Assembly: GCF_000150955.2 (NCBI RefSeq)
Contig: NC_011684.1
Span: forward strand, 248,001 to 312,000
Source of the DNA: Phaeodactylum tricornutum CCAP 1055/1
Lineage: Eukaryota; Bacillariophyta; Bacillariophyceae; Surirellales; Neidiaceae
DNA length: 64,000 nt
Direction: 5' to 3'
Part shown: positions 40,966 through 51,057 of the stretch, piece after piece
Layout of the letters: each line of letters begins with the position of its first letter
Position numbering within the stretch: the first letter of the stretch is position 1
Position numbers and translations under genes: made by a program
The notes under the pieces: generated by a model
Databases searched by the model: none
What the model saw: the letters and a program-made list of their open reading frames with translations, nothing else
What the model was told of the DNA's origin: nothing

Positions 40966-41805
40966 ATGGCGCACGTGGAGGAAACCGCTACGGTGGTATG
41001 TGGCACCACCAAGGGTGACCTTGAATTGGAATTGCACCGCGCCTGGTCCCCGCACGGCTACGATCGGGCCGTGGACTTGTTCGAACGCGGCTATTACGAT
41101 CACACCCACTTCTTCCGTGCCGTGCCTAATTTTCTGGTCCAATTCGGTATCACCTACTCGGCTGACCCGAACTTGGTACAGCTTGGTCGGAGTACCATTC
41201 CGGACGATCCTCAACTACCCCACAAGATTCCCTTCGAACCCGGTACTATCTCCTTCGCTGGCGGTGGTCCCAACAGTCGGACTTCGCAGCTCTTCATCGC
41301 TTACCGCGGCGCCTCCAGCTTTGGCCAGGAATTGTGGGAGACGCCTATTGGTAAAGTTGTGGGGGGATTTGAACACGCTTTGGACTTTTACAGCTACGGC
41401 GACATGCCACCGTGGGGCGCCGGACCGGTGCAGGGTAAAATTCACGGAGGCCGGGAATATATTGATCAGGAATTTCCCAAAATTGACAGCTTTACCACGT
41501 GCTCGGTCCAGCGGTTCGCTCCGGAGAACGCTTCCGCCGAGAAAGCGGCGCTCCAATCCGGTAACGGAGCTAGTGAACCGGTGGATGCGAGCCAACGCGA
41601 ATTGCGCGGAGCACTGGCTGAATCAGCGGATACCCATGAAAGGCTGGCACAAGCAACCGAATCGGAACCCGAGTCTACCTTGACCTTCTTAGTCGACAAA
41701 CAAAACATTCACGCTTCCCTTGGAGGTGCTCTCGTCGTGCTGGGCCTCGTTTTCCTGCTTTTGATGCAAAAAGGCAACAAAAAATTCGCCAGCAAGGCGC
41801 TCTAG
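40966..41805 (+). CDS. Cyclophilin-type peptidyl-prolyl isomerase with C-terminal membrane anchor
   Basis: 279 residues; ATG at 40966. Cyclophilins catalyse cis-trans isomerisation of proline bonds during folding. Core motifs: 'HFFRAVPNFLVQFGI' (catalytic Arg kept), 'GTISFAGGGPNSRTSQLFI' and 'WETPIGKVVGGFEHALDFY'. The active-site Gln of 'MCQGG' is changed ('LVQFG' keeps Gln, loses the double Gly), so activity may differ. No signal peptide is apparent. Residues ~190-240 are a polar linker and ~248-268 ('GGALVVLGLVFLLLM') form a single membrane helix with a short basic tail, giving a tail-anchored protein with the isomerase in the cytosol. Converges with the hydrolase gene. Confidence 0.9.
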   Translation: MAHVEETATVVCGTTKGDLELELHRAWSPHGYDRAVDLFERGYYDHTHFFRAVPNFLVQFGITYSADPNLVQLGRSTIPDDPQLPHKIPFEPGTISFAGGGPNSRTSQLFIAYRGASSFGQELWETPIGKVVGGFEHALDFYSYGDMPPWGAGPVQGKIHGGREYIDQEFPKIDSFTTCSVQRFAPENASAEKAALQSGNGASEPVDASQRELRGALAESADTHERLAQATESEPESTLTFLVDKQNIHASLGGALVVLGLVFLLLMQKGNKKFASKAL

Positions 41806-41885
41806 CGCAACGCTTTTTCGTTTTCTACTTTATCCCAACAACTGCTTCCATTTTGATGCTCGCATTCATTGTGAAAGATTTTCGT

Positions 41886-42968
41886 TTATCTCCTTACTTT
41901 GACGCCGTTGGGTAGTACGATGAAATCATCTTGTGCTGGATCGTTGTCTCGCAAAAACACATCCAGGATGCTCTTATACATGGATTCGTCTTCCAACATG
42001 GCGAAATGGGAACATCCCGCCAATGTCATGGACTGCGATGTAGGGAACAACTCACCCCAAGCGTTCGCCATGTCACTCGTGACGAAATCATACTGACCCC
42101 GCAAAATCAAAGCGGGCGGCAGGTTTCGAGTAGTCAAGCAGTCGTCGTTTTCCGACCGCCAACGTCGGGCAACGTACTTTTGAACCGCCACTAACCCTTT
42201 AGGACTGGAATAAAATCCGGCCATTTGGTACGATTGTTGGAGAGGCAACGGGATGGGCTGCGTTCGGCATTCATGCCGTTGGCTGAACAAGTTTTGTACG
42301 TCCGTCTCCTCGGCTCCATCGTTGCCCAGTTCGATCCGAATTTCGTCCAGTAAAACGTTGCACTCGTCCATAGCGGCCTGGACGGACACGGGCGCACTGG
42401 ACAAAATGACAGATAAACAATTGAAAATACTGTGACCTCTGACTTGGTGGCATAGGTATTCATAAGCCAGGATGCCACCAAAGGAGTGCCCCAAAAGATG
42501 AAAGTGCTTTACGGGAAGTCTAGAGATGAGGCATTCGAAATCAAACACCATACCCTTAAGATCGGTCAGATTAACGTGGCTGTCCGCCTTTGATTGCCCG
42601 ACGCCGAGTGGATTGTAAAACACGATGGATCGGTTTGTAATCAAATGAACCAAAGGAGAAAGATAGGTAGAAGGCATCAACGGGCCTCCCGCCATGCACA
42701 CCAGCGGCGGGGGCATTTGATCGTCCAGATTGCGCGGGCGGAATACGGTATAGTGTAGTACGCCACGCTGAGGAATAGTAATGCTGTGGGAATCACATAA
42801 GACTCCCGTTAAACCCAGCGGAGGGTGCTTTGGAATTATAGAAGAAAGCTCGGACTTGGCCGGAAATTCCAAACGCTGCTGATGGCGTCGGGCCTCATCC
42901 GTTTCGTCAGAGGAATCTTCGGCATCTTCTTTATCCATACGAGATAGTTGCAAGTGAGCGGGAAGCAT
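41886..42968 (-). CDS. Alpha/beta hydrolase, proline iminopeptidase-like (S33)
   Basis: 360 residues; ATG at 42968 (a second ATG at 42938 is in frame). The oxyanion-hole region is 'PLVCMAGGPLMPSTYL', the early strand 'RSIVFYNPLGVGQS' resembles the 'DQRGxGxS' motif of S33 peptidases with DQR replaced by NPL, and the nucleophile elbow is 'LLGHSFGGILAYEYL'. A late Asp sits in 'LILRGQYDFVTSDM' and the catalytic His in 'LAGCSHFAMLED', so the triad is complete. Substrate cannot be predicted. An acidic N-tail of ~40 residues has no targeting features. Confidence 0.85.
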   Translation of the reverse strand: MLPAHLQLSRMDKEDAEDSSDETDEARRHQQRLEFPAKSELSSIIPKHPPLGLTGVLCDSHSITIPQRGVLHYTVFRPRNLDDQMPPPLVCMAGGPLMPSTYLSPLVHLITNRSIVFYNPLGVGQSKADSHVNLTDLKGMVFDFECLISRLPVKHFHLLGHSFGGILAYEYLCHQVRGHSIFNCLSVILSSAPVSVQAAMDECNVLLDEIRIELGNDGAEETDVQNLFSQRHECRTQPIPLPLQQSYQMAGFYSSPKGLVAVQKYVARRWRSENDDCLTTRNLPPALILRGQYDFVTSDMANAWGELFPTSQSMTLAGCSHFAMLEDESMYKSILDVFLRDNDPAQDDFIVLPNGVKVRR

Positions 42969-43688
42969 AATTCCTGTAGCTTACAGTTAATCTAGCTTTG
43001 GTCTCATTGTCAGTGAGCAATGTTTCATATATCCATTTTTCCGGAGGTTTACGTAACCTCCGTTGACCAATTATCTTTGGTTCATTCTGGAAATAAGATT
43101 CGCTGTCAAGTTTTCGGAAAACGGTGTGTTCGGGAGAAGTTGAATTAATTTGAAATTTCTAATGATTTCAAAGAATGAGAATACCGTGTCATTTTAAAAT
43201 GAACTGCTACTCAAAAGAGCTCTGTAGAATGCCTACCTCAGCTGAGTACAAATGCCGGTAGAATAGACACAGCTTTGCGCTTCTAATCTAGTTTCTGTTG
43301 GCAAGAGATAGATATTGGAGTCTACGGGCAATCTTTTGTTGGGAATGCTGAAAGTTAGCTGGCTGACTTGAAAACGCATGTCCATGATTTCCGACAACGC
43401 AACAAAACCCTGATTTCGTCGACCAGAATCATTTATGATATGGAAGGATGACCGAGAAAGCTGTCCTACCCTACATCACAGTCAAGCGTCTTATAGGGTT
43501 CGATATCCCCTATTCTATCAGACGATCACAATTCTTGTGTTTTGGCTACGAAAGTATCCACGATCCTTAGAAGGATTGTAATAGCCCCATTATCGATGCA
43601 GTTTCCTGAGAAAAACAACGGATCTTCCTTTTACTTCTGTGAAGCAGGAACTTGCTTACGCGACTGATCGGTAAGCGACAAAAAGAAG
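42969..43688. other. Divergent intergenic region
   Basis: 720 bp between the hydrolase gene (minus) and the DUF3067-like gene (plus). A perfect 8-bp hairpin, CGGAGGTT-TACGT-AACCTCCG, lies at 43042-43062, ~75 bp upstream of the hydrolase ATG. A TCACAGTCAA copy is at 43476. No gene seen. Confidence 0.45.
43476..43485 (+). promoter_or_regulatory. TCACAGTCAA motif copy upstream of the DUF3067-like gene
   Basis: Exact 10-bp copy ending 204 bp before the ATG at 43689, in the same orientation relative to the gene as the copies near USP14-like and arginase genes. Function unknown. Confidence 0.3.
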
Positions 43689-44426
43689 ATGATATTATGC
43701 TCCAAAATCGTTTGTATCGTCGGCATGGTGCTGGCAACGTTGCGATTTTCACCGGCGGCTTTCATTCGGACGACCACGAGTCGGACAAGGACATTCACCA
43801 AGAGCAATCTTTCAACAAACAGTAAAACTCAACGGTTCAGTTTTTTGCGAGAACTATGGGACGAAGTGATTGAGTTTAGTACGCTCGGTCCGGGGGAGCG
43901 TAAATTGCTGAAACAACGCAGAATCCAAAATGCATCAAAACGGGAAGGCGGCAGCAACATCGATGACAAGTTCAGCTTAAGGTCTTTCCAAGCAGCAAAA
44001 GAAAGGGATTGCAAAATGAACAGCGAGGACGTCAACATGGACTTGAACGGGATTTTGGCAAAAGAAGTAACGGGTTTGACAACAGGGATGGAGCCTGTAC
44101 AAGATGTGGACGGCTACGCTCTATGTGATTTACTTGTGGCCCGATGGGGGGCTCCGTTGGACGTTGACTTTGTACGACAAAACAATGCTGTCTATTGTTC
44201 CGTCATGCCCGTCTCGTTTGGCTCGCGCAAATGCCGACACATCAACAAACTTGACTACCTTATGCACCTGCAAGGGATTGTTGAAGTCTTACGCGCGTAC
44301 AGAAATTTGGATCCGTTCATAATGTTTTTGTTGACGACAAATAAGAAACCCAAAGCTGGGACCGATGCAGTGCTGTTTCGGCTACAGCTATCTGATGAGC
44401 AGAGAAACCATATTCTATCTTCATAA
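43689..44426 (+). CDS. Plastid-targeted DUF3067-like protein
   Basis: 245 residues; ATG at 43689. A hydrophobic signal peptide ends 'RFSPAAFIRTTTS', matching the diatom plastid motif (A-F then a Ser/Thr/Arg-rich transit region). Residues ~130-230 resemble DUF3067, a small domain conserved in cyanobacteria and plastids: 'ALCDLLVARWGAPLDVDFV', 'VYCSVMPVSFG', 'LDYLMHLQGIVEVLRAY'. A basic/polar stretch links the two. The family's role is unknown; cyanobacterial origin and plastid location are inferred. No introns. Confidence 0.75.
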   Translation: MILCSKIVCIVGMVLATLRFSPAAFIRTTTSRTRTFTKSNLSTNSKTQRFSFLRELWDEVIEFSTLGPGERKLLKQRRIQNASKREGGSNIDDKFSLRSFQAAKERDCKMNSEDVNMDLNGILAKEVTGLTTGMEPVQDVDGYALCDLLVARWGAPLDVDFVRQNNAVYCSVMPVSFGSRKCRHINKLDYLMHLQGIVEVLRAYRNLDPFIMFLLTTNKKPKAGTDAVLFRLQLSDEQRNHILSS

Positions 44427-45093
44427 ACTTAGCTTTTGAAGTATTCAAATGGCTTATGGATTCCAAGTAATGAGATGCACACCTTTGTAAGTATACACAA
44501 TCCATAGGTGGGACTGTCTTTCTTTCTACTGCCAAGGTGCACATTATCGCTATTATTTTGTCATTAACGGTAAAATCCAAGTTTCTCGGCATAAAGTCTT
44601 CGATAGCCAGAAAAAAATTGTTGTCCGATGCTGACGGGTGGGATGAAACCTGCCGTTTTGGACTTGCCAATTTAATCCCCTCTCAAAATCCGTGATTATT
44701 GGTCAGCAACGCAATGTAGGTATGCAGGGCCATCAAATTTAGTAGGGATGGACCCTTGCGCTTTGTAACATGAATCTTCTCTTGTATATGCTTACTGCCT
44801 AAGGGTTTCATGGTTCGGGGCACAATTATCGGTAGGGGCGGGCGTCTGACCGCGGGACCATGAGTTTTCCGATCGCTAAATGTAAATCTGATACCGAGCA
44901 GTATGTGCTCTACGTCGAAATGTTTGCCGCTGATAAAATAACGCTCAGTCAAAATCCGTTTAGCTCTACGACAAAACATTTGCTAGAATTGATATGATCC
45001 TCTTCAAATACGTTGACAATTTGATGTGAAAAAAAAGTCAGACGATCGTAGCATAATTTTCACGCTTACATTTACTTCACATTGAAAATCACC
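44427..45093. other. Intergenic region
   Basis: About 670 bp between two plus-strand genes. A 98-codon minus-strand frame (44683-44979) begins with ATG and is basic, but shows no family features; left uncalled. No repeat or RNA recognised. Confidence 0.35.
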
Positions 45094-47934
45094 ATGGTTG
45101 TTTCATCGAGCTGTCCTTACCCATCTTCGGCTCACGGAACGGCGAGTCGACGCGGCCACAAAAAGATGCGCCACATCAAGAAAGAGCAAGCACCAGCTGT
45201 ACCGACCATAGAAATTCAGACAGTCCTGCGTCTCCGCCCGCTCCTGAAAAAAGAACGGGACGACCACATCGTCATTGAGCCGCTACTTCAAAACAACGTT
45301 CCATCACGGTCCGTTGCCTTGCATCCAATTCCTCGTCCAGAAGTAAGTGCAAGCAGTCAGCTTGTGCGCCAGAACTTTTCGCCAGAAACAGTCGTCACGT
45401 CGCACGATTTGGAGTTTACGACAGATCATGTGTTTTCCTCTGACACCTCTCAAGAAAAACTGTACTTTTCAATCGGCTCGCCCATAGCATTGTCATCTAT
45501 GGATTCGCTGCTGAAAGGCTCTAAGAAGACACACATGATAGTAATTACTGGATCTAAGAATAGTGGTAGATCTTTCTCGACCTTTGGTCCAGTTTCCAAA
45601 AGGAAACATGCCTCAGACGGTTTGGTACCTCGGATACTCGACAGTCTTTTTAGTCAGGCGCGTCATCAAATGAAACACGCGGCAGGGAACTTCGCAGTCA
45701 ATATTTCCATCATGCAAGTTCATGATGAGAAGAGCGACGAATGTACGTTGCACGATCTCCTACAGCCCATCAAAAGCGGAGGAACTCCAAGAAAGCGGGC
45801 GGCGACTGGCTTTGCACATTGGAGTGGTACCGGAAACGCAAAAGCCAACGCCGTGAAATCTCTTGTGGCGAACTTTGAGCGGCAACAATGCGCTACGCGT
45901 GCTACCAAGACCATTCCCATGAGGCGTTCGCCGGCTCGTGGATACAATTCAATGAAAGAACCGGTCTTTGTTGAACAGGATGCCAACACTTCCGATTTTC
46001 AGATAATCAATGGTCAGATCAAAGCATGCTACAATACCGAAGAAGCTCGCGAAATACTGATTGCTGCAACAAAGCGGTCCGAAAAGATGTCAAAAGGCCA
46101 TTTGCTCTCATCGCACGTACTCGTCACTATGGAAACATCTTGGATGGGCAAAAACGAGACAAAATTTGGAGGAACGATTGTCGTTCTCGATCTCGCAGCA
46201 CCCGCTTTTCAAGACAATACCACATCGATGCCCAATCATAGACGCGTCAAGGACAGTATCCAGACTAGACACGATGCGTATTGGGCTGTTCGTAAATGCT
46301 TTGAAACTCTGCAGTATAATCAAACTGTAGCCTCGCTTATGTGCGGTGATGGCCGGCAAGAGAGCTTGAAAAAGGTCCCGTACCGTCAGCACATGTTGAC
46401 CATGCTTCTACAGCGCTTTTTTAAAGGAACCACGTCCATCACGTACATGCTCACGGTGTATCCAGGTCACACCGACTATGCTGAAAAGAAAAATCTTTTG
46501 CAAGACCTACAAATTTTGTCTACACGCGAGCCGGGGCAATCGGCTATGACCGGATTGCGTAGTCGGCGTCCCAGTGTGGAATCCGGAGGAGATCAAAAGC
46601 CAAACAACCAGCTAGCACCGCCCTTGTCCATGGCTTCACATGCTACCAACCGTGGATCGCAGCCTGTAGATCGGCAGATATTAAAGAAAGCAATCTTGTT
46701 GACACCGATGAAGGAAGACATGATTGAGATCCCAAACATTGCCAAGAATCCTTCCCTGACGTACAGTGACTCAACACAAGAGAAAATTATGGACGACGGG
46801 GATGAGCGGAGATTTATTGACGATGAATATCTGGTGCCTTTGCCTCCCCCACCTATTGCTCCGAGTTTTTCCGCTCGGCAATTGCCTCAGTACATACTGT
46901 CGCCCGACGCCAGCGCGCCACCGGAAGACGGAATCGAAGCAGGCCTAGCCCCGAGTTTGGTGACAACCCCAAGATTGGCCACGGTACCATCCACTTTTGA
47001 CTTTGCCCGCGAGCCCAAATATGATCTCTGTACTGCTGAACATTCTCCTCGTCCCGCAGAGCCAGACTCGCATCAGACAGACTTCGTCTGTGCAGTAGAG
47101 GAGCGCCAGTCCCCTACGGCTCATCCAGATCCATCCTCACTGATCGCAAACCAGCCGCGCTCTCCAATACAAGAATTGGCACAGTCGGTTGACAGAAAGC
47201 ACCGCAACGTATTCAATTCCAAGAGCTTTCGCCCAGTAAAGACATTCAACAAAGTTGTACTTGCATCAAAAAAGAAGGCCAGCCAAGTAATTGCATCGCT
47301 GGAGCAACGTCCATTTGTGGATCCGGAAGTAAAGGTTGGCCCTTCGAATTTGTCTCTTTCTGACACACATGCAGCGCCAGTTGATGACAGAGAATACATA
47401 CTTGAGCTCGAACGAAAAAACTCCATGTTGGTGGAAGAAAACGAGAGACTTCGAGCACGCAACGAACAACTTGAGATCGAAAATAAGTCAATTGTGTCAC
47501 GCGGCTGGGACTCAGTACTTTCAAATGACGAAAACATTAAGCCAATGGATGAAAGGCGGCCACCGAGCATAACGAAGCCCTTGGCCCAAAAACTGTCACA
47601 ACTGGTGCAGACCAAAAGTTCCAACACTGGTTCCAGAAGTACAGACAACCCATGGAATCGACATGCCAAAACTGCAATCCCGCCTGTTCCTTATTCTACT
47701 CATAACGATGCCCATGGACAGCACTCCCCGAACTTTCGGTCCGCAGATTTACAACGCACTGAGCAAAACCCTCGTTTTCGTCACATTTCCGAAATGTCTA
47801 GTGGTAAAGGTAGTAAACCCCCACCTAGCAAGTGGATAGATGGCAACAAAGGTAGCAAGTCTCCCAGTTTTGTGTTGAATCTGCAGGGGGGCTTTCACGG
47901 TGGCCACCCTGGGGCTGTTGTGCCCGGAGGCTAG
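45094..47934 (+). CDS. Kinesin-like protein with degenerate nucleotide-binding motifs
   Basis: 946 residues from the ATG at 45094 (context ACCATGG). Kinesin landmarks are in order: 'TVLRLRPLLKKE' (~45), 'FTTDHVFSSDTSQEKLY' (~112), P-loop region 'VITGSKNSGRSFSTFG' (~149), 'GLVPRILDSLF', switch-I-like 'HLLSSHVLVTME' (~336), switch-II-like 'VVLDLAAPAF' (~363) and 'VPYRQHMLTMLLQRFFKG' (~428). The P-loop has lost the GxxxxGKT Lys-Thr (GR-S instead), switch I lacks NxxSSR, and switch II lacks the Gly of DLAGSE. It probably does not hydrolyse ATP. A long disordered region leads to a short coiled coil (~775-805). It may be a microtubule-bound scaffold. Confidence 0.85.
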   Translation: MVVSSSCPYPSSAHGTASRRGHKKMRHIKKEQAPAVPTIEIQTVLRLRPLLKKERDDHIVIEPLLQNNVPSRSVALHPIPRPEVSASSQLVRQNFSPETVVTSHDLEFTTDHVFSSDTSQEKLYFSIGSPIALSSMDSLLKGSKKTHMIVITGSKNSGRSFSTFGPVSKRKHASDGLVPRILDSLFSQARHQMKHAAGNFAVNISIMQVHDEKSDECTLHDLLQPIKSGGTPRKRAATGFAHWSGTGNAKANAVKSLVANFERQQCATRATKTIPMRRSPARGYNSMKEPVFVEQDANTSDFQIINGQIKACYNTEEAREILIAATKRSEKMSKGHLLSSHVLVTMETSWMGKNETKFGGTIVVLDLAAPAFQDNTTSMPNHRRVKDSIQTRHDAYWAVRKCFETLQYNQTVASLMCGDGRQESLKKVPYRQHMLTMLLQRFFKGTTSITYMLTVYPGHTDYAEKKNLLQDLQILSTREPGQSAMTGLRSRRPSVESGGDQKPNNQLAPPLSMASHATNRGSQPVDRQILKKAILLTPMKEDMIEIPNIAKNPSLTYSDSTQEKIMDDGDERRFIDDEYLVPLPPPPIAPSFSARQLPQYILSPDASAPPEDGIEAGLAPSLVTTPRLATVPSTFDFAREPKYDLCTAEHSPRPAEPDSHQTDFVCAVEERQSPTAHPDPSSLIANQPRSPIQELAQSVDRKHRNVFNSKSFRPVKTFNKVVLASKKKASQVIASLEQRPFVDPEVKVGPSNLSLSDTHAAPVDDREYILELERKNSMLVEENERLRARNEQLEIENKSIVSRGWDSVLSNDENIKPMDERRPPSITKPLAQKLSQLVQTKSSNTGSRSTDNPWNRHAKTAIPPVPYSTHNDAHGQHSPNFRSADLQRTEQNPRFRHISEMSSGKGSKPPPSKWIDGNKGSKSPSFVLNLQGGFHGGHPGAVVPGG

Positions 47935-48296
47935 TTTGGCCAATGTCGACAACAATAAGTCAAGATTTATGTGCAACTGGCGAAAGCAGTATGACGACGT
48001 TTCCAAGCACTTAGAATACGTTTGGAAGACGCAGTTGCTCTCACATAATAACTTAGAGCTTTCTAGAGCATGATTAATATTTACTATCTTTAGTAGTTGT
48101 CATCGAAATTTTGCTACTCAAGAATGGGGATCTAGAAAGATCGTCCACATCTGAAGTTGCAGACAATTCAGAAAGGGATGCTTGGTCCGTGCTATATTAC
48201 CGCTGTCTTGCACTACAAACGTTCTCGTCGCTCATCCCACAAAAGAAAATCGTACTAAAAAAATAGGTTTGTTTCAGCTTCTAGGCGTCGCTTGGT
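47935..48296. other. Convergent intergenic region
   Basis: 360 bp between the stops of the kinesin-like and PHD-finger genes. AT-rich 3' flanks. No gene seen. Confidence 0.4.
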
Positions 48297-50819
48297 CTAC
48301 GGCTGTGGATCGGAGCTATTGTGTGCGGAGAGATATTGCATGTACTTCATTGCGTTGGGTATAGGTACTGACGGCTTTGCCGTTTGATATTGGTTGAAAT
48401 ATGCATACCCAGGTTGAAAAGGATTAAGGTGAGGTGGGAAAGCTCGCAATGAATCAGTAGTGTGGCTCGTTTGTGCGATGTTCGAACAATAAGACGGAGG
48501 TAGCGGCGAAGGATTGATCGCAAAAGTAGCAGCTGGTTGGTATTGTACTTTTGAACTCAATCCTTGTTGGACGTAAGCTGGCGTCCAATAATTTGGAGGT
48601 CTAAAAGGAGGAATGTAGCCGAAGGTATCATATGGAGCCCCGTTTTGTGAAGAGGTACTCGAGATACCTTGTCCGCAAGTTGATGCAAATTGAAGGCTAG
48701 TCAATGCCTCCGAATTTGACTTATCCGCGGTAGAGTCCTGATTTGTTCCATTTGCTGGAGCTCGGAATCCGGGAAGGCCTCCGTCTGGTTGTGATGGGCT
48801 CCGTAGCGTCATCGGGATTGAATCACATTCGGAAGACAGCTCTTCAAGCGCGTCGTCAAAATCGGTATCTGATTTCATGAAAGACGTGTCCGAACTAGTC
48901 GATGACAAAGTGCTTCGATCAGACAACAGCTCTCGTAACAAAGTTGCGCCAGGGGAGTTAATGGTGACCGATTGGTTGGAGCCGTAGACGTCTGGGCATG
49001 ACGCGCTCGACGGAGATTTTTCACTTATCGAGGAGCCCGAGTTGGACGGCGATTCTACAGTCCCCTGATCGTCTTCGAGTTCCACAGACCTTTCGCTTTC
49101 GCAACCCACACACCCTTCAAACGCGCTCACGAAGCAAGCTGTTGATTCACTTCTCGAATCAATGTGTATAGTTGCCGGAGGAGGACACAGATGGCTTACA
49201 TCTGCAACTCCGTTCAACGGGAAGGATGTCTGAGAAGAGGTTACTATGCCTTTGGTATTATGTGCGGTCCCGAGTTCTTTGTGGACAGAGAGCAAAGTAG
49301 GCAACATTTCTTTTCCGGAGGTAGGAGTCGGTCGTCCCTTTTTTCTGGGAATATGCTCAGATTTACAGTTTTCACAAAGCCATTCCTTTTCAGGTACAAC
49401 ACGGAGGTTTACACAACGAGGATGGTAGGTTTTGTTGCATCGATCGCAAATAAGTAAAAGCCCCCCATCTTGGCAGACAAAGCACGTATCATACTCCAGA
49501 GGCTGGCGGCGTAGCAGAGACTTCCGTTTTTGGTAAACGCTGCTCTTGCACTTCCATCGGTAGTAATGAACTATAACCTTCTCCCTTCGCGTCTTCAAGG
49601 CGCGGGCAGTAGAATCCATACCATTCCCATCTCCATGGGCATTCGCTGCTAGTCGTTCAAAGATAGATTCAAGTTCTCTACGTTGATCACCGTTCGTGAT
49701 CTCAATCGACATATCCGGATTTTCGTGGTACATACCGATAAACTCTGTAAGTGCAGCCTTGGTATTGTAGCCACTACGGTGTAGAGCCTCCATGAGCTGG
49801 AATGAAACATTCGACTCCTTCGCCTTTTCCAAAAAGCCGTCAAGGTCCTGCCCGGACAGTGTCGCCAATCGGGCAAGCTGTGGACTCCAAATTACAACGC
49901 CTTGCTCCGATTTTTTAAAATTGTTTGACGGTATTGGTAGTTCTGTGACTTGAAAATTGGGCCCAATACGGCTTCCGGGATTTTCGCAAGGACTATGAAG
50001 GTCATCGTCACCGAAATGATTTTGGGAAGGATACGATCGTTTATTGTACTTGTGTGATATTCTTTGAGGGCTAGCGCCCATTCCGCCGCTTCCCGGAGTC
50101 CTGAGCCTTTCTTGATAGGGACGAGGGGCCGGCGAATGGAGCATTTGTGATTCGTTACCAATGTTTGCTTCATCGGGCGAGTTGAGATTTCCATGTCGGA
50201 GCTCAGAACCGGGACAGACTTTTTCCGTGTACATTGCCTCATTGTGATACCAGTCTTTTGGTGCATCGTGGCGAATTTCCGAGACACTCAACACACACGT
50301 ATCGATGTCATTCGGAATTTGCGTTGTTATCGATAAAGAAGGAGAGTGTTTTCCGTTCTTCGCAGCAAAATCATTCTTCGATGAGGTAAAGCTTTGTCTG
50401 TCAGCGAACAACGCGTTCGGTTGCTTTCCTCCTGTGCCGGATGGATTGATCACCACCGACGATGATGTGAAATCGCTTGCTTTCCCGTTACATGGATCAA
50501 TTTCGTGTTTCCAATCCATGCTTTTAGACATCTCCCCAACGCCTTGGTTCTGTAGAACGTCAACATCGTCGTAGTGGTCCGTCCCCGTATTTTTGTGATT
50601 TCCAGAAAAATTACTGGCCACCGATGAGTCATTCCCACTCAAGACACCGTCTTTGCTTTGAGTGCGTGCATCGTCTTTCATAGTGTTCGACATACGCCGG
50701 CGTTTGTTCGCAGTCGGGTACCGCTGGGTCGCACTCATGGTCAAATGTGTTCCGTTCGTTTCGGGCGACCGCTCGGACGAGGGAAGCTCGACGCATTGAT
50801 TTGTCCGGGACTTTTCCAT
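48297..50819 (-). CDS. PHD-finger nuclear protein
   Basis: 840 residues from the ATG at 50819. The N-terminal ~300 residues are disordered with 'RRRMSNT' and other basic patches. Around 320-420 is a helical region ('LARLATLSGQDLDGFLEKA', 'LHRSGYNTKAALTEF') similar in feel to ELM2/SANT-adjacent segments, but not assignable. A PHD finger lies at ~440-495: 'CFVCQDGGLLLICDRCNKTY', 'HPRCVNL' and 'EWLCENCKSEHIPRKKGRP', with the Cys4-His-Cys3 pattern complete. The C-terminal ~330 residues are Ser/Pro/Tyr-rich. PHD fingers read histone H3 tails, so a chromatin role is likely; specificity is not predictable. Confidence 0.85.
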   Translation of the reverse strand: MEKSRTNQCVELPSSERSPETNGTHLTMSATQRYPTANKRRRMSNTMKDDARTQSKDGVLSGNDSSVASNFSGNHKNTGTDHYDDVDVLQNQGVGEMSKSMDWKHEIDPCNGKASDFTSSSVVINPSGTGGKQPNALFADRQSFTSSKNDFAAKNGKHSPSLSITTQIPNDIDTCVLSVSEIRHDAPKDWYHNEAMYTEKVCPGSELRHGNLNSPDEANIGNESQMLHSPAPRPYQERLRTPGSGGMGASPQRISHKYNKRSYPSQNHFGDDDLHSPCENPGSRIGPNFQVTELPIPSNNFKKSEQGVVIWSPQLARLATLSGQDLDGFLEKAKESNVSFQLMEALHRSGYNTKAALTEFIGMYHENPDMSIEITNGDQRRELESIFERLAANAHGDGNGMDSTARALKTRREKVIVHYYRWKCKSSVYQKRKSLLRRQPLEYDTCFVCQDGGLLLICDRCNKTYHPRCVNLRVVPEKEWLCENCKSEHIPRKKGRPTPTSGKEMLPTLLSVHKELGTAHNTKGIVTSSQTSFPLNGVADVSHLCPPPATIHIDSRSESTACFVSAFEGCVGCESERSVELEDDQGTVESPSNSGSSISEKSPSSASCPDVYGSNQSVTINSPGATLLRELLSDRSTLSSTSSDTSFMKSDTDFDDALEELSSECDSIPMTLRSPSQPDGGLPGFRAPANGTNQDSTADKSNSEALTSLQFASTCGQGISSTSSQNGAPYDTFGYIPPFRPPNYWTPAYVQQGLSSKVQYQPAATFAINPSPLPPSYCSNIAQTSHTTDSLRAFPPHLNPFQPGYAYFNQYQTAKPSVPIPNAMKYMQYLSAHNSSDPQP

Positions 50820-50928
50820 GGTAAAGAAATTGATGAAAAGCAACCAACTGTTAGAAAGTCAGATTGTACCATACAAAGAGCTTACTGCTAACGCTTTTGG
50901 TAATTTGAAACAGCCAGTTTTGCCTGCA

Positions 50929-51057
50929 TTAAAATATGATGTGCGCCATGCCGACAACGCCTAGGAAACCGGCCGCAACAGATAGAGTTACGAGTCCCAC
51001 CGTCCGTGGACCTGGACTGGTTGTGGCGGCATCGAAGCAAGCCACGTCTAGGAGCAT
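50929..51057 (-). CDS. Possible small single-span membrane protein (42 residues)
   Basis: ATG at 51057, TAA at 50929, in-frame stop 9 bp upstream. The peptide begins 'MLLDVACFDAATTSPGPRT' and continues with one hydrophobic helix ('GLVTLSVAAGFLGVVGM') ending 'AHIIF'. The composition is protein-like for so short a frame, and TTACAGTCAA lies 102 bp upstream on the coding strand. It matches no small subunit I recognise and could be chance. Confidence 0.3.
   Translation of the reverse strand: MLLDVACFDAATTSPGPRTVGLVTLSVAAGFLGVVGMAHIIF

Noticed and set aside
43490-43515. tRNA B-box-like sequence GGGTTCGATATCCC
   Set aside because: No A box at the right distance and no acceptor or anticodon stems.
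44683-44979. 98-codon minus-strand ATG frame
   Set aside because: Basic but without motifs; cannot be told from chance.
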